Source: Pseudisothecium myosuroides (lineage: Eukaryota; Streptophyta; Bryopsida; Hypnales; Lembophyllaceae). Taken from it: DNA of 64,000 nucleotides. The stretch lies in contig OX637287.1 in the NCBI GenBank assembly GCA_951799445.1, positions 5,022,001 to 5,086,000 of the forward strand, written 5' to 3'. Of the stretch, positions 21,331 to 33,057 are shown piece after piece (position 1 is the first letter of the stretch; every line of letters starts with the position of its first letter). Both the position numbers and the translations under genes were made by a program. Under the pieces are notes generated by a model. That model was not told the DNA's origin. It did no database searches and worked only from the letters and a program-made list of their open reading frames with translations.

Positions 21331-22242
21331 CCCCTAGAGTTCCTTGACTATGTTTTCACCAAAAACACTCCAAAACTGCCATTTTCTAATACAAGTACCA
21401 AATTTTAGAAGGAAAAAAAATTGGACACATATAACCATAGGTTCTTGTAGTACACTGGTTTGAGAAGATGTGAAAAAAATCAGAAATTTCCACCGCAAGG
21501 ATTGCAAGATATAAACATTTGAATTGACAAAAATCATTTTTTGGGCCCTTCGAAAACCATGGCAGCTGCACTTCAAAAGGTCACATTTGTATGAAAAAAT
21601 GTCCATGTTAGTAGTGCTTCCTTGGATTCTTTCTTCAAGGCAAGTTGGATACATTCTTCAAATATTTCTAATCATTTGGAATTGTACAACATATAGGAAA
21701 AAAATAGTAAATAGAAAGAAGCAGAGAATGATTCAAACTACTAAATTGTTAAGAATTTTGTATGGAATTGAAAAATTCAATAATGTTATAATAAATAAGC
21801 TACACCCTAAGTTTTTATTTTTTTCAAAAAATATTGAAGATTGAGTAAAATAAAGGACTTCAAAGTTTATTTTAGAGTAGAGAATCCATAATAGCTTGCA
21901 AACTAAAGTTCCTCGTAATTTTCATCTCATTAATCAAAATGGAATGATTCAAAGCTTTCTATATATACATAAATCTATAAAATCAATTTCAAATTAATTT
22001 TTTTCCTAAATAAAGTGATTTTCAAATCTATCTTCATTGCCCTGTCTAGAGAAAAAACTACATATCATACAAGAACTTTTTAACTATGTAGTCAAAAGTT
22101 ATGAAAATTGTTAAGGCCCTAAAAATAAAACTTATCCACATGTTGTGTGAAAATTTTAAAGGAAAAAAATAAAAACTCCATTTGTAGCCAGCTGCCCAAA
22201 ATTGCCATGTTGACAAAAAAACGAAGTTTGGTCCTTTAGGGG
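21331..22242 (+). mobile_element. TTAA-flanked piggyBac-like MITE, group A
   Basis: Starts CCCCTAGAGTTCCTTGACTA after TTAA (21327-21330) and ends GGTCCTTTAGGGG before TTAA (22243-22246). It is 912 bp and non-coding. It shares most of its interior with the elements at 22883, 48861 and 52881. Perfect TTAA duplications and a C4/G4 terminal run are piggyBac hallmarks. Confidence 0.8.
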
Positions 22243-22384
22243 TTAAATAACCTAAGGACAATTAGTGAAATTATTATTTTTATAAAATAATTGAACATAA
22301 ATACATCTAGATTAAATTTTAAAAATCTCACATTCATAAGAATATTCAATTGTAAATTATTGGGTTAAAATATTGACATATTAA

Positions 22385-22880
22385 CCCCTAAAGGACCGTT
22401 GTCCTGGGCAACACAAAAAAATTTGAAAAATTGAGTTTTTTTTATAACTTTTTTCTCATATATTATATTTTTGTCTATCTGGAAAGCTTTGATTCATTTC
22501 ATTTGGATTTGTTATGAGAAAGTTATGGACATTCTTGTTTTTCGAGCAGTTAGAGGCATCTTCTAATTTGGACACAATTTATTAGTATAAATGGCTTTAC
22601 ATTTCTTGAGATTTTTGGGGATGTTCTTTGTCTTAGATTTGTTGAAATTTGTTAAAATATATTAAACTTGGTAAATTTAACATCTTTTAACTAAATTTTT
22701 TTGAAAAGCAAAGCAAGGAATCTAACAAGATTTTCTTGAAATTTTTTGTTTTAAAATGTCAATTTATTCCCATTAAATTATTTTAATAAGTTTTTTAAAA
22801 ATTTAAGAGGAAAAACATCCAAAAATAAATACAATAAAACAAATTTTAACAAAATCTAACATTAACAAGGAGGGTGTATT
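22385..22880 (-). mobile_element. TTAA-flanked MITE, group B, reverse and truncated
   Basis: Begins CCCCTAAAGGACCGTTGTCC after TTAA (22381-22384), the reverse of the group B 3' end. The GAAAGTTATGGACATTCTTG block matches the complement of 30960-31000. The other terminus is missing. The sequence merges into AT-rich DNA before the next element's TTAA at 22879. Confidence 0.6.
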
Positions 22881-23687
22881 AACCCCTAAAGTTCTTTGAC
22901 TATGTTTTCACCAAAAAGGCTCCAAAACTGCAATTTCTAGTACAAGTACCAAATTTTAGAAAAAAATACATTTTTGTACATATATAACCATATGATCTTG
23001 TAGTAAGCTGGTTTGAGAAGATGTGGAAAAAATTTCAGAAATTTTCACCGCATGGATTAAAAGATATTAGCATTTGAATAGACAACAATCTTTTTTTTGT
23101 CCCTGCAAAATTCCGGGCAGCTGTACTTCACAAGATCACATTTGTATGAAAAAATGTCCAAAATGGTGGTGCTTCTTTAGATTCACTCTTCACGCTAAGT
23201 TGGCAACATGTCTGAAAATTTTCAAATCATTTTGAATTGTACAACATGTAGGAAAAAATTGCAATGTGTTCACTAGGTAGACAAAAAGGCCTAACATGGG
23301 CAACTTTTTGGAATTTTATATCTTCTTCATGGAAATTTTTCCAAGAAAAGTGAACGGTGGAAACCTTCATGAGCCTCTTCTCTACCACAAAATATTTTTG
23401 GACCACCAAATTTTGTGAATCTCAACATTTGAGAGGCTAGATTGAGGTTGGGCTGCACCGTAAGCCAGGGCAGTTGGTAAATTAGGGGCTCCTCCTTCCG
23501 AAATCACTGTCCTAGCTTGAAACCCGGCCAAATCCCAACCCAACATTGCCACCAAGCACTTCGGTAATGAAGAGCCTGTACATGGTAGGTGGTGAGGCTC
23601 CTTCTTCGAGGGAGGTGGGTTCCACCTCCACTGACCAAGCTTTATATTTTTAGCATTTAATCATTCAATTCTTTGTGAACTACCTCA

Positions 23688-23957
23688 CATTAGAGGAGAT
23701 TTGAGCCTTTAGAAGATTGTTTCAGGGTTGTTTCCGTTGCTGGGAACCAGCCCCCTGCTATCAGAATAATAAAATAATTATAAAATATATATAGATATAT
23801 AGATATATATTAACAAAAAATATTTTAAAATTAATTAATTATTAATATCTGACATGGCAATCTTTTGGCCACGTCAGACTGATGATTTGGCAACGTTCCC
23901 AGAGTTCCCACAATCCGAGAACTCGCAATCTTCCAAAGGCCTAAAAATCCTCTAATG
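23688..23957. mobile_element. CATTAG-family MITE, copy 2
   Basis: TIRs are CATTAGAGGAGATTTGAGCC and its complement with a few mismatches (GGCCTAAAAATCCTCTAATG). The subterminal TTTCAGGGTTGTTTCC and GTTCCCACAATCC match copy 1, as does a central TCTGACATGGCA / GCCACGTCAGA inverted pair. Confidence 0.65.
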
Positions 23958-24006
23958 ATTTGCTTGAAATGTATTGAAGTTGTTTTGAGTTTCAATGGAG
24001 CAAAGA

Positions 24007-24155
24007 AGCTCACTATACACAAATGGAATGGTAGGAGTTAGAACAACCCGAGTGGGATATCTAAATTAGAATTAGTAAAAGCTTCTACTAATTCTAATTT
24101 AAATATCCCACGCGGGTTGTTCTAACTCCTACCACTCCAAGTGTATGTAGTGAGC
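24007..24155. mobile_element. Foldback element 1
   Basis: A 149-bp near-perfect palindrome. AGCTCACTATACAC at the left pairs with GTGTATGTAGTGAGCT at the right, through GGTAGGAGTTAGAACAACCC, around an AAAGCTT centre. The arms are related to the outer arms of 36268-36893. It is non-coding; its superfamily is unknown. Confidence 0.75.
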
Positions 24156-24160
24156 TATGT

Positions 24161-24380
24161 GTTCCCAAGTGAGAAGAGGAGCTCTTCATGTAAAATTGGG
24201 GTGGTAGGAGGAGTCCCAACCCATGTGGAACATATGTGAGCTCGAATGAGGAGGAGCTCCATTGAAAATTTGTTTTCAAATATGAAAAATAATTTTTAAA
24301 CAAATTTTCAATAGAGCTCCTTCTCATTCAAGCTCACATATATCCCACATGGGTTGGGACTCCTCTTCTCACTTGGGAAC
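24161..24380. mobile_element. Foldback element 2
   Basis: GTTCCCAAGTGAGAAGAGGA at the left pairs with TCCTCTTCTCACTTGGGAAC at the right. The arms run inward through GTCCCAACCCATGTGG and GAGGAGCTCCATTGAAAATTTG. The left arm has ~30 bp not found in the right. It abuts foldback element 1, and the two may be one nested structure. Confidence 0.75.
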
Positions 24381-25703
24381 AAAAACCAAGTTGAGAATAT
24401 TTATTTCAATATTTTTGACTCAAGTAAAGGAGACTTTACTATAAATGAAAATGCCTTTGAGTATGTATTTGGTCTGCAGTATGTCAACACAAACAAAATT
24501 TTGAACCTAGCCATCTTATGTTCTAGAACCCTGCCCTTACAGCTATGGGCACTTTCTGAAAATTTTGAGTGTAGTGTAAGTATCCTTGTCCATCCTGCCC
24601 CAGTTGAGATTGAAACAACCTTTTCCGTCATAATTTTTTACTTGTATACTCAAGTACAATGAAAATTAGTGGACATGGAAGATATTTCTCACCACACTTT
24701 GTATTAAAATTTCTGTTGCCAAAATCAACAGGTTGGTCCTTTAGGGGTTAACTTAGTAATTGTAGTATTCGAAGAGTAGCATGCATAAAAGCAAATAAAT
24801 AAATAAATAAATATAGATTAGACTAATCATTTCTAGTTTGATCAAATTTCTTGAGAAACATAAACCTTTGCAAAAATAAAATAATAACATGATTCTTTAG
24901 TAGGAGGAATGAAATTTATTACTAGGATCATGTGGTAAAAATAAATAAATAAATTTGAATTTCAGTAAATGAGATGTTGTAAATTAAAATAAAATTTTAA
25001 ATATTATTATATATATTATTTACACCAAAAAACTTATTTTTTAAACTTATTTGATTAAATGAAAAATATATCTATTTTTATTAAATATTTTGGAACTCAA
25101 TTTTATGCAATGTACATTGGTTGTAGGAATACTTATTCCAAAGTTGTTGAAAAATTCTAATTCTTCAATTAGTAATGGTAATTTTTAGAATGTACAAAGT
25201 TTTTGAGAGCCATTGCAAATGTATTGAATATAAAGTATATCATTTTTCCCAACCACAAACAATGACACACAAGTATGTTTCTTTCATATACCAGTCACCA
25301 AATTACCATTTACATGCCTCTTACGTATCATTGAATATGTAGAGATTAACTAAGCTTGCTGTACTCCTATTACATTGGAATATTTATTATATTGAATTTA
25401 CCTTCATTTTCATCCATACGTGTGCAATGTCCGGGGAGTTCTGTGGGCCAAACGGTCTATTTCCGACAGATTTTCATCCCCCTCGGTAATTTAAAAAATT
25501 GGCCGGAAGTGTGCCGGGAGGTTCCAAAATTGGCCGGTCAATTTCCTACAATAATTTTTTCTCTCGGTAGCATTGCCGTCATTGTCCAATTCCAGTCGGA
25601 AATTTTCCTTCAAAGTCAAAATCTATCCGGTTGTAATTTTTTGTGGTTTCAGGCTTTCTTCTTGAAGTGGCTTTGCTTTACTTAAAATGAGTTCATAAGC
25701 ATT

Positions 25704-25757
25704 ATCCCTGGCAGGATTTGAACCTGACATTGCCCCTACCAACTTAGGGCCAGGGAT
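25704..25757 (-). other. tRNA-like fold lacking the anticodon arm
   Basis: Read on the minus strand: acceptor ATCCCTGG pairs with CCAGGGAT over 8 bp. A D-arm-like/A-box region (GGCCCTAAGTTGGTAGGGGC) is followed after a few nt by a T-arm with the B box GGTTCAAATCC. Only ~5 nt separate the D and T arms, so there is no anticodon stem-loop and no decoding role is likely. It may be a decayed tRNA, a SINE head or a structural element of the hAT non-coding end. Confidence 0.5.
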
Positions 25758-25848
25758 TCAGCCTTCCAAAAATGCACCGATCTAGAAGAAGGTCGATGCA
25801 TTTTCAGGAGGCTGGTTAGTACAACATGCCCACAACATTCACATTTAC

Positions 25849-26030
25849 AAGAATCAAACAACATGAGCAAAAAAAATGGGGAGAGGAGTGAGAACAAGCC
25901 ACCATTGAAAAGAATCAAACAACATCAGCAAAAAAAATGGGGAGAAGAGTGAGAACAAGCCACCATTGAGAAGAATCAAACAACATCAGCAAAAAAAATG
26001 GGGAGAGGAGTGAGAACAAGCCACCATTGA
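25849..26030 (+). repeat. Three tandem 61-bp units in the hAT 3' non-coding region
   Basis: Units start at 25849, 25910 and 25971, each AAGAATCAAACAACAT(C/G)AGC...ATGGGGAGA(G/A)GAGTGAG...CCACCATTGA. They differ at only one or two positions each, so the duplication is recent. Confidence 0.85.
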
Positions 26031-26065
26031 CAAGGCAACAAATGAATACAAATCACAAGAAGCTG

Positions 26066-28301
26066 TCAACCCAGAGGTGTCCCCTGCTGATGCATATCTT
26101 CATGCATTGAAGATGCATTGCTTGCACTAGGACCCGGGGCTGAATTAGACAAGTAAGTAGAAGGATTAGCATAGAGATACTTGTATTTAGTTTCATGCTT
26201 CCACAAGGGTATAGCATCATGCACTATACCATCATACTCATCTTCCGGTCCTTCTAAAGCAACTCTAAGCAAAGCCTCTAGGTTTTTGCTTCCCAATCGG
26301 TTCCTAACACGAGTTTTAATTAAATTTTGAATGCTGAAAGCTCTCTCGCAAGTAGCTGTGCAAACGCATTGTATTCTACCTATATCAGCAAGGACAAGCA
26401 AATTTGGATACCGGATTTGTAGGGCATGATTCCAAGTAATCATGCCCCACAAATCCCGGAAGGTTTTGTCCCCCCACTCAGTAGTACACTGTAATTTGAA
26501 AGACAGAAATTCCCTCTTGCAAGCCTGCACGTCAAGAAGGGGGGGGGAGGAAAAACCTGAATGTGACCGGTCCTCTCCATACAGCTGCAGCAGTCTGTCT
26601 AACTCAGAGACACCCCAACTCTGCAATCTGATTTGCTTGGACGGCATATTAGAAGGGTTAAGTACTTTGAAGCAAGAAATGAGGTCATTGTCTTGAAATC
26701 AAGCTTCCAAACCCTCACAGACTGCTTCAGCAAATGAACGCTGAAATTGGAGAGCTTCCTCCAAGTCGGTTCCTAGTCTAGACCTAGACATTGTAATATC
26801 ATGAAACATATTCCCCCGTATTTGGCTTGGAAGCTTCCTCAGATGACCCCCAAAAGGGCCATACTCAGGAAGCACATGAAACCCTGTGCTTTCGTTAAAA
26901 GTGTCAGCATTCAAATCTGTATTTTCCACAATGAAGAGCATCCAAATTTGAGCTATCTCTGTACGCACTATGCTGCCTATAGAGGTGACATCTACAAATT
27001 TACATTGGAAGACTTTAGACAACATAGCCAAGCACTTCAAAATGTCATCAAATTGATGCAGCCTTACCAGAATCGCTACCCTTCACATCACGAAAGTAAC
27101 ACAAAACAGACTCTAACGAGTCACACAAAGTACTCACCGCCTGCCAACGAGACAGCCACCTAATTTTGTGGTAGCGTTTCATACATTTTCGAGCATCAAA
27201 GAGCTCTTCTTGCAAGGTAGCCAAAGCATGCTTCCGCTTAGATGACTTGTGGAAAAAAGCAGCAACATCATTCAAGAGGGAATCAGTCTCACCTGAAATC
27301 ACCTTGCAGGCAGGCGACTTCGCAGCATCGAGGGCAGCCAAATTCGTGCGGTGCGCCACACAGTGCACAGCGAGCAGGTTAGGGTTTACCTCTTTTTTCA
27401 GCCGTGCAGCCACTCCAGTGCGAGAGCCCGTCATTGTGCTGGCGCCGTCACTACCGAAGCCCAAAAACTTCCGTAGGTCCAGGTTCCACGATCGCAGAGC
27501 TGCAATCAAAATTTTGTAGATGAAACCAGCGTCCTTCTTCCCACCTTCAATTGGCAACAGGCCCAGAAAAACAGTCACCGGCAGACCCTCCTCGATGATG
27601 CTGGCGAACACCACAAGATGCCCTGTGACGCTAATATCGGTAGATTCGTCTATCATCACACCAAAAAACAGTGAATTTCGAACACGGTTGAGGATTTGCT
27701 TCTGAATTACAACTGAAATACTTATCATCAGATCTGCACATGCTTTCTCGTCCTGATACAAAGATAAGGTCATTGGGGCTTTAACAGTTACCAATAATTT
27801 ACATAAAGAGGGGAATTTAGAGTAGGGTAAAGAATTCTTCCCTAGAAAATATGCAGCCCGCAGCAAAGACGCCACAGCCTCATCGCACGCTCTCTGGCCG
27901 CTCAAAATAGCTTTCTCCATGACTATTCCGCCACTGTGCAATGCCCACGCAAGGCGTCTGTGCTCATTGGAGCGGGAGTGATCTTGGAAGGCACTTACCT
28001 TCAGGTTTTTTGAGCCGTCTTTGGCATACGATGATCGCCCGCCTTTGTCCTTGCAAACCTTGCAAAACACCCTCCCAACATTAGCATCAAATTGCAACCA
28101 TTCGAATTGCACAAGCCACTGGTCCTTCCATTGACTTTGAGCAATCTGTGCTTCTGAAGGAGGAGTAGTTCCATCCACCCCTGAATCAGCAGTTCCAGCA
28201 GAAGACTCGTTCTCAAACCCTGAGGACAAAAGATGAATAATTTCTATTTCTCTAGACTTTGCAAAGTAATGGTCCCTGAGGGACCTCTGTCGTTTAGCCA
28301 T
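26066..28301 (-). pseudogene. hAT transposase, one frameshift and one stop
   Basis: The start is ATG at 28301-28299. The N-terminal region has a BED/TTF-like zinc-binding segment (VFCKVCKDKG...DHSRSNEH). The RNase H-like core shows FFGVMIDESTDIS (first D, ~27675) and FGSDGASTMTG (second D), then CVAHRTNLAALDA. A one-base insertion near 27050 shifts the frame. The next segment (27040-26699) ends at TGA 26699, where CGA (Arg) fits the family. The last segment (to 26066) has the C-terminal dimerisation domain with YPNLLVLADIGRIQCV and the catalytic-Glu region TCERAFSIQNLIKTRVRNRL. Overall it resembles the ZNF862/ZMYM-like branch of hAT transposases. It is not functional as it stands. Confidence 0.9.
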
Positions 28302-28564
28302 GAACCTTGGTTACTCTGCTGTGAGTGCTGTCCCTGATTTTGCAAGTTCAACGTGAAGCCAAAGTTAGACCTCAATTGCACGATTTCAGCAATGAAAAAT
28401 TAACTCTCCAATTCTAAAATCGCAGCCCTGCATTGTCATGGCTGTCACACACTCACGCAAGTCGACACCCACCAGCGCAAGGACCGAATCACAAACCTGC
28501 AGGGAGTATTCGTGATCCAAGAAAATGTGACTTTGTGAGTCGTGACGGCGGCTGAGGGACTCAG

Positions 28565-28790
28565 CGAGAATGCAAGCGATCGAGGAGCGACCGAGCAAGA
28601 AGGAGTGAGCAAGAATGCAATTCAAGAGCGAGCAAAAATGCGATTCAGGAACAACCGAGCGACCAAGCAAGAATGCGATTGAGGAGCAGCTGGAGCGGCT
28701 AGGGGATCGAACAAGACTGCGATTGAGGAGCAAGTGAGCGACCAAGCAAGAATCTGATTCAGGTGCGACCGTGCGAGAAGCCGAGAGCCC
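28565..28790 (+). repeat. Degenerate ~30-bp tandem repeat upstream of the hAT gene
   Basis: Repeated GAGCGACCGAGCAAGAATGCGATT-like words with variants (GAGCAAGTGAGCGACC, GATTCAGGAGC) lie in the 5' non-coding region of the hAT transposase. They could be a subterminal binding array. Confidence 0.6.
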
Positions 28791-29447
28791 GAGAATGTGC
28801 TTCAGAAGCGATGGAGCAAAAATTTAAAAAAAAACTGCAAGTGCAAGTCTGCGTGAGCGACAGAGCGAGACTGCGCCTGCGAGAGAGACGTTGTGAGAGA
28901 CAGCTCATGGCTCCTGCCCAAAACCCTGACCCAGCCGCCCAAAACCCCTAATTAGAAGTAAAAGAAGATTTAAAGAAAGAGTTAGTGAATTAAAGAAAGA
29001 CTTAGTGAGAGTTAGTGAATCTGTCAGTCTGTGAGGTGTCCAGGTGTCCTAACTTAGGTAGAACAACTCAAAAGTAAAAAAATATATATACATGTGAATA
29101 AAAAAAAAATCAAAATCAAAAAAAAGAATCAAAAAAAAAAATATATATATATATATGAAATAAAAATATATAGAAAAAAAAATTTACTATATAAAAAATT
29201 TCCTACAAAGTATAATCCCGGCCGGCTAAAAACCGGATTCATGAATTTTGAATCGGTAATTTTCCGACATGCTCCTAGGGTGGACGGCAAAAAGCCGACA
29301 TTTTATTTTCCTAACCGGTCCATTTCCGAAAATCTTTTTTTTCATCCGGAACCTCTGCCGAAACTTTTCTATCTCAATCGGAAATTCTCAAAATCAACCG
29401 GCTAGAATGTAACTAAATGCCGGTACTCCCCGTTCATTGTACGTGTG

Positions 29448-30364
29448 AGCTCCAATCCTTGCAGGGCACTAGAATTTATTTTTTCAAAATAATAAATTTT
29501 CTGAAGACACATGAAAGTGTAAAGTAATTTTATGCTCAATCAAAATGTCCACCCATGGATTTTGATTAGGTTGTTGGACTGATAGAATCCGTCATGGCTA
29601 CTTTGGGTCTTATGATGCGCTTAAAGAAAATTTTAGTGGATTTTTAATAAGAAAAAAATACGTATCTTCAATTGAATTTTAACATAATTACATAAAACTT
29701 TGAAGCATCAAATTATCATTACTTTTATACAAGTATTTCTAAAGTTTCAACTTTTTGAAAATAATGTAAATTCTTATGGATTTTTATATGCTAATATTTT
29801 GAATTGTTGTGATATAGTTTTGATGATATTTATAAATTTTTCTTTCAATAAATCTAAAGATATGATTTATTGATGTGTTATTTAATCTAATAAAAATAGT
29901 ACATATTAACAAATGAACAAAATTAAACTCTATCCATCATAAATATTGCCATTCCTATATGTTCATCTTTGAGTAGCTACTCTTTATAATTAATAATAGA
30001 ATTGTTTGCCCAAAATGCAACATTTACATTTGGACAAAAAAACATCACTAAAAACTACTTATTGATTACAAAAGACATACACAATCAAAATATGGAAGTC
30101 TATAAAAGCCTATCGTATGTTCATTTTTAGTACACCTAGAGATTGTACTTTGAAAATCCATAGCTTATTCATACAATGTATGTATAATGTATGCTAAAAG
30201 GCATTAAAATCTTCTTTCTATCAATAAAATCTACTAAAAATCATTAATATTTAATATAGTTACTGTACTTAGTTGTAATTAGTAATGACTATGGGCACAC
30301 ATACCTTAATCCCTAATGACGCAAGAAAGGTGTCTTTTCAAAATGGGCAAAAGTTGCCAAGAAC
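29448..30364. other. AT-rich DNA, nothing recognised
   Basis: No ORF, repeat family or structural element could be supported in this stretch between the hAT element and the next TTAA-flanked element. Confidence 0.5.
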
Positions 30365-30368
30365 TTAA

Positions 30369-31292
30369 CCCCCTAAAGTTCCGAGGCACATTTTCTGCCA
30401 AAAAACACTCAAAACTGCCATTTCTATAGCAAAGAGTAAAAAAAAAATTTAATTGTTTTTTTTTTCACATCTAACCGTAGGATCTTACACCTAATTGGTA
30501 TGAGAATGTGTGGAAAAAATTTCAGAATTTTTGACCGCATAGATTGCAAGATATTTGCATTTAAAGTGAAAAAAACAAATTTTTCAGCACATTGCGGGAC
30601 CAGATTTTTTGACTTTAAACATTTTTAACTTAAAATTTTTGCACTACAGCGTTTTGAGCTTTAAATCTTTATAGTGGAGAATTGAGTTGAGAGTTTAGGA
30701 AAAATTCAAAAAATTCAAAAAAACTTAATTATCATTCTTAAAAAAATTGTTAAGTAGAAGTAGGTACAAGATAGAAGGAAAATCTAAAATATTCATATAT
30801 TTTAGATGGAATTAAAATGCACTAATCCCAATGGTGAGATTGTTCTAGAAAGTAAACTAAACCATTCCAAAAAAAAAATTGAAAAATTACAAAAATTGCA
30901 TTCCAAAATGCATCCTACAAGTTATTTTTTTCAAGAAGATGCTCTAACTGCCCGAAAAAAAAGAATGTCCATAACTTCCTCATAAAGAATCCAAATGAGA
31001 TGAATCAATGCTTTCCAGATAGACAAAAATATAATCTATGAGAAAAAAAATATTAAAAAAAAAAATTAAAAATTTGCAAAATTTTTTTGCTGCCCTCCGT
31101 CCCCACGCATTCCAAGAAATGGCATAATTTCTCGCTCAAAGGTCCGATTTCAAAAAAAAAAAATTCTGCCATGTACCTCTCTCAATTCTTCATGTTCACA
31201 AAAAGTTTCAAAAAATTAGGAGAAAATTTCAGCCCGTAAGTACCTGCCCAAAGTCCCATTTGTCCCCCGAACGGACAATGGTCCTTTAGGGG
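30369..31292 (+). mobile_element. TTAA-flanked MITE, group B
   Basis: CCCCCTAAAGTTCCGAGGC after TTAA (30365-30368); GGACAATGGTCCTTTAGGGG before TTAA (31293-31296). It is 924 bp and non-coding. The interior matches 50216-51131 and, reversed, 55531-56449. Confidence 0.8.
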
Positions 31293-31296
31293 TTAA

Positions 31297-31985
31297 GCAA
31301 TTTTTTGCTCATTTTTTCTCAAGATTAGATAGAATGTAACCATAGGATCTTAAAGTTTACATTGAGAGGAAAAAACTCAAAAAAATTCAGATTATTTGAC
31401 CACATGGTTTAGGAGATTTTATAGTTTGAATTAAGTTTCATTTGGGTCAATGGAAATACAGGACAACATACTTTGAAGGAGCATATCTTTGTGAGAATAT
31501 TTTGAAATGATGCCTTTCTGTCCTCAGTGAAAGATAAAAGAGTTGAAAATGTATATGTAAAATTTCACATTATTCCAAGTATTTTTCAATTCATGGTGGA
31601 GCTTGCAATGCACAGTGGTCTTGAAATGTGAGAAGTGTTCACAATACTTGTCTTTTCTTTGAAGTCCATGGATTTACCCTTTTCAAGGTAAATCTGACCT
31701 TTTTGAGGTGGGCAAAAATCACATTGGTTGGCTAACTTTTTAGCCCATGTCCAAATCCCCCCCCCCCCCGCTTCCCCCCTCCATGAGCTACAAACTACAC
31801 TATACCACTTAACTTTGAAAAAATCCACAAGGCATAGTTTAACTTGGAATTTGATGAAACTCATGCCATTGGATTTTTAACACAATCTATTTTATAAATT
31901 ATTTTTATTTTGAAAAAAATTGAGAAATAGAATCTCCAAAAAGAAGGGGCAGTGACCAAAAAATATTCGCTTGGATCATTAGGGG
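31297..31985 (+). mobile_element. TTAA-flanked MITE with decayed left end
   Basis: The right end GGATCATTAGGGG abuts TTAA (31986-31989) and resembles the right end at 62596 (GGATCCATTAGGGG). The left end shares the TTAA at 31293-31296 with the preceding element and no longer shows the C-run. A C10 tract lies near 31760. Confidence 0.45.
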
Positions 31986-32085
31986 TTAAATGAGCTTCAC
32001 TAACTAGGGAACTTCCCTCTCCAATCATTCTATAGGCCATGGCCAGTTACATAGCCAATATGAGGAAGGGACCTTACACAATTAA

Positions 32086-33057
32086 TCCCTAAAGGACAAA
32101 AGGTGTTTTGGAAGTAGAGAAGTTCAAAATTGCTAATTTTTGATGCATTGTCCTAAATAAAAAATTTAAACATTTTTATTTTTGAATTCCAATCATACAA
32201 TCGTACAAAAGTATATTAAACAAATAAGGCAATGTGAAAAAAGAATTTCAACCCTTTTGACCTCATGGATTGAAAGATTATAACATTTGAAGTGAGGAAA
32301 AAAACTATTTTTTATTCCTATGAAAGAAAGTCCAATAAACTTTGAGCCCCCTTAGTTGAATATTTTTGCTCTATACAAAAATGAAAAATTTCAAGATTCA
32401 TAAGTATATGATATTAGGTTCATTCATGCAAATTCCAAATGCAGCTAAGTATGTCTAACTTACTCTAATTCACCTTGCAATGCAAGGAGGTTAAGTGAAT
32501 TGGCAATACACTAGTCATTTTTTGATGATTTCTTGTCCAATGAGGAAATTTTTTATTTGAATCTAAATGGTGAAAAGTTAGAGACAAAAATTTGGAACAT
32601 GTGGGAAAATTTGGAACATGTCTTGAAATTTTCCCACTAGACATGACTTCACAAATTGCAAGATAATAGGGACTTGAAGTTAGAAGAAAATGTTTTTTCT
32701 TCAAACCGCCCCAACATAGCTAACAAAGTTTGACTCTTCTTAAAATGTGATTTGAGAACTAAATTTTGTTTTCTGGAGGAAAATTGTATGCTATATGTTA
32801 TTAATTACATAAATGCCAAATTTCAAAGTCAATGAGGGTTTTAGCAAAAGATGCCCAAATTGCCCGGGTTGAAAAAATTTAGAGCAACATAACTTTTGAT
32901 TTGGACACCTAATTGGGAAAAAAAGTTATATTCCTACTAAGGGAGTAAATTCTTACACCTTGTGTCAAAATCTCATGAACATTTAACCCAAATTGACTTT
33001 GTAGGAACCTACTTGGACTTTCAATTGTTTGTTCGACAAACATTTGGCCTTTAGAGG
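32086..33057 (+). mobile_element. TTAA-type MITE, diverged
   Basis: Starts TCCCTAAAGGACAAAAGG after TTAA (32082-32085) and ends GGCCTTTAGAGG before ATAA, a mutated TTAA. It is 972 bp. The interior shows the family's recurrent phrases, such as 'ACTTTTGATTTGGACACC' and 'AAATCTCATGAACAT'. Confidence 0.6.

Larger units (their letters stand above)
22883..24747 (+). mobile_element. TTAA-flanked MITE, group A, enlarged by internal insertions
   Basis: The 5' end CCCCTAAAGTTCTTTGACTA follows TTAA (22879-22882). The 3' end GGTTGGTCCTTTAGGGG precedes TTAA (24748-24751). The outer parts match the ~0.92 kb group A elements. The extra ~0.95 kb in the middle (about 23440-24400) holds a CATTAG-family MITE and two foldback elements. 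Confidence 0.7.
25425..29439 (-). mobile_element. Complete hAT transposon
   Basis: An 8-bp target duplication TACGTGTG flanks it exactly (25417-25424 and 29440-29447). The termini are CAATGTCCGGGGAGT (left) and, inverted, CAATGAACGGGGAGT (right), 13 of 15 matching, consistent with hAT ends (CA.TG). Both subterminal ~200 bp are rich in CCGG/GGCCGG and AATTTTCC-like words, the usual layout of hAT transposase binding sites. The single gene is on the minus strand and is dead. Length is 4015 bp. Confidence 0.92.

Noticed and set aside
21334..21654. 106-codon ORFs in group A MITEs (also 48886-49107, 52898-53128)
   Set aside because: They recur only because the MITE is repeated. The frames differ in length and are broken differently between copies, with no motif.
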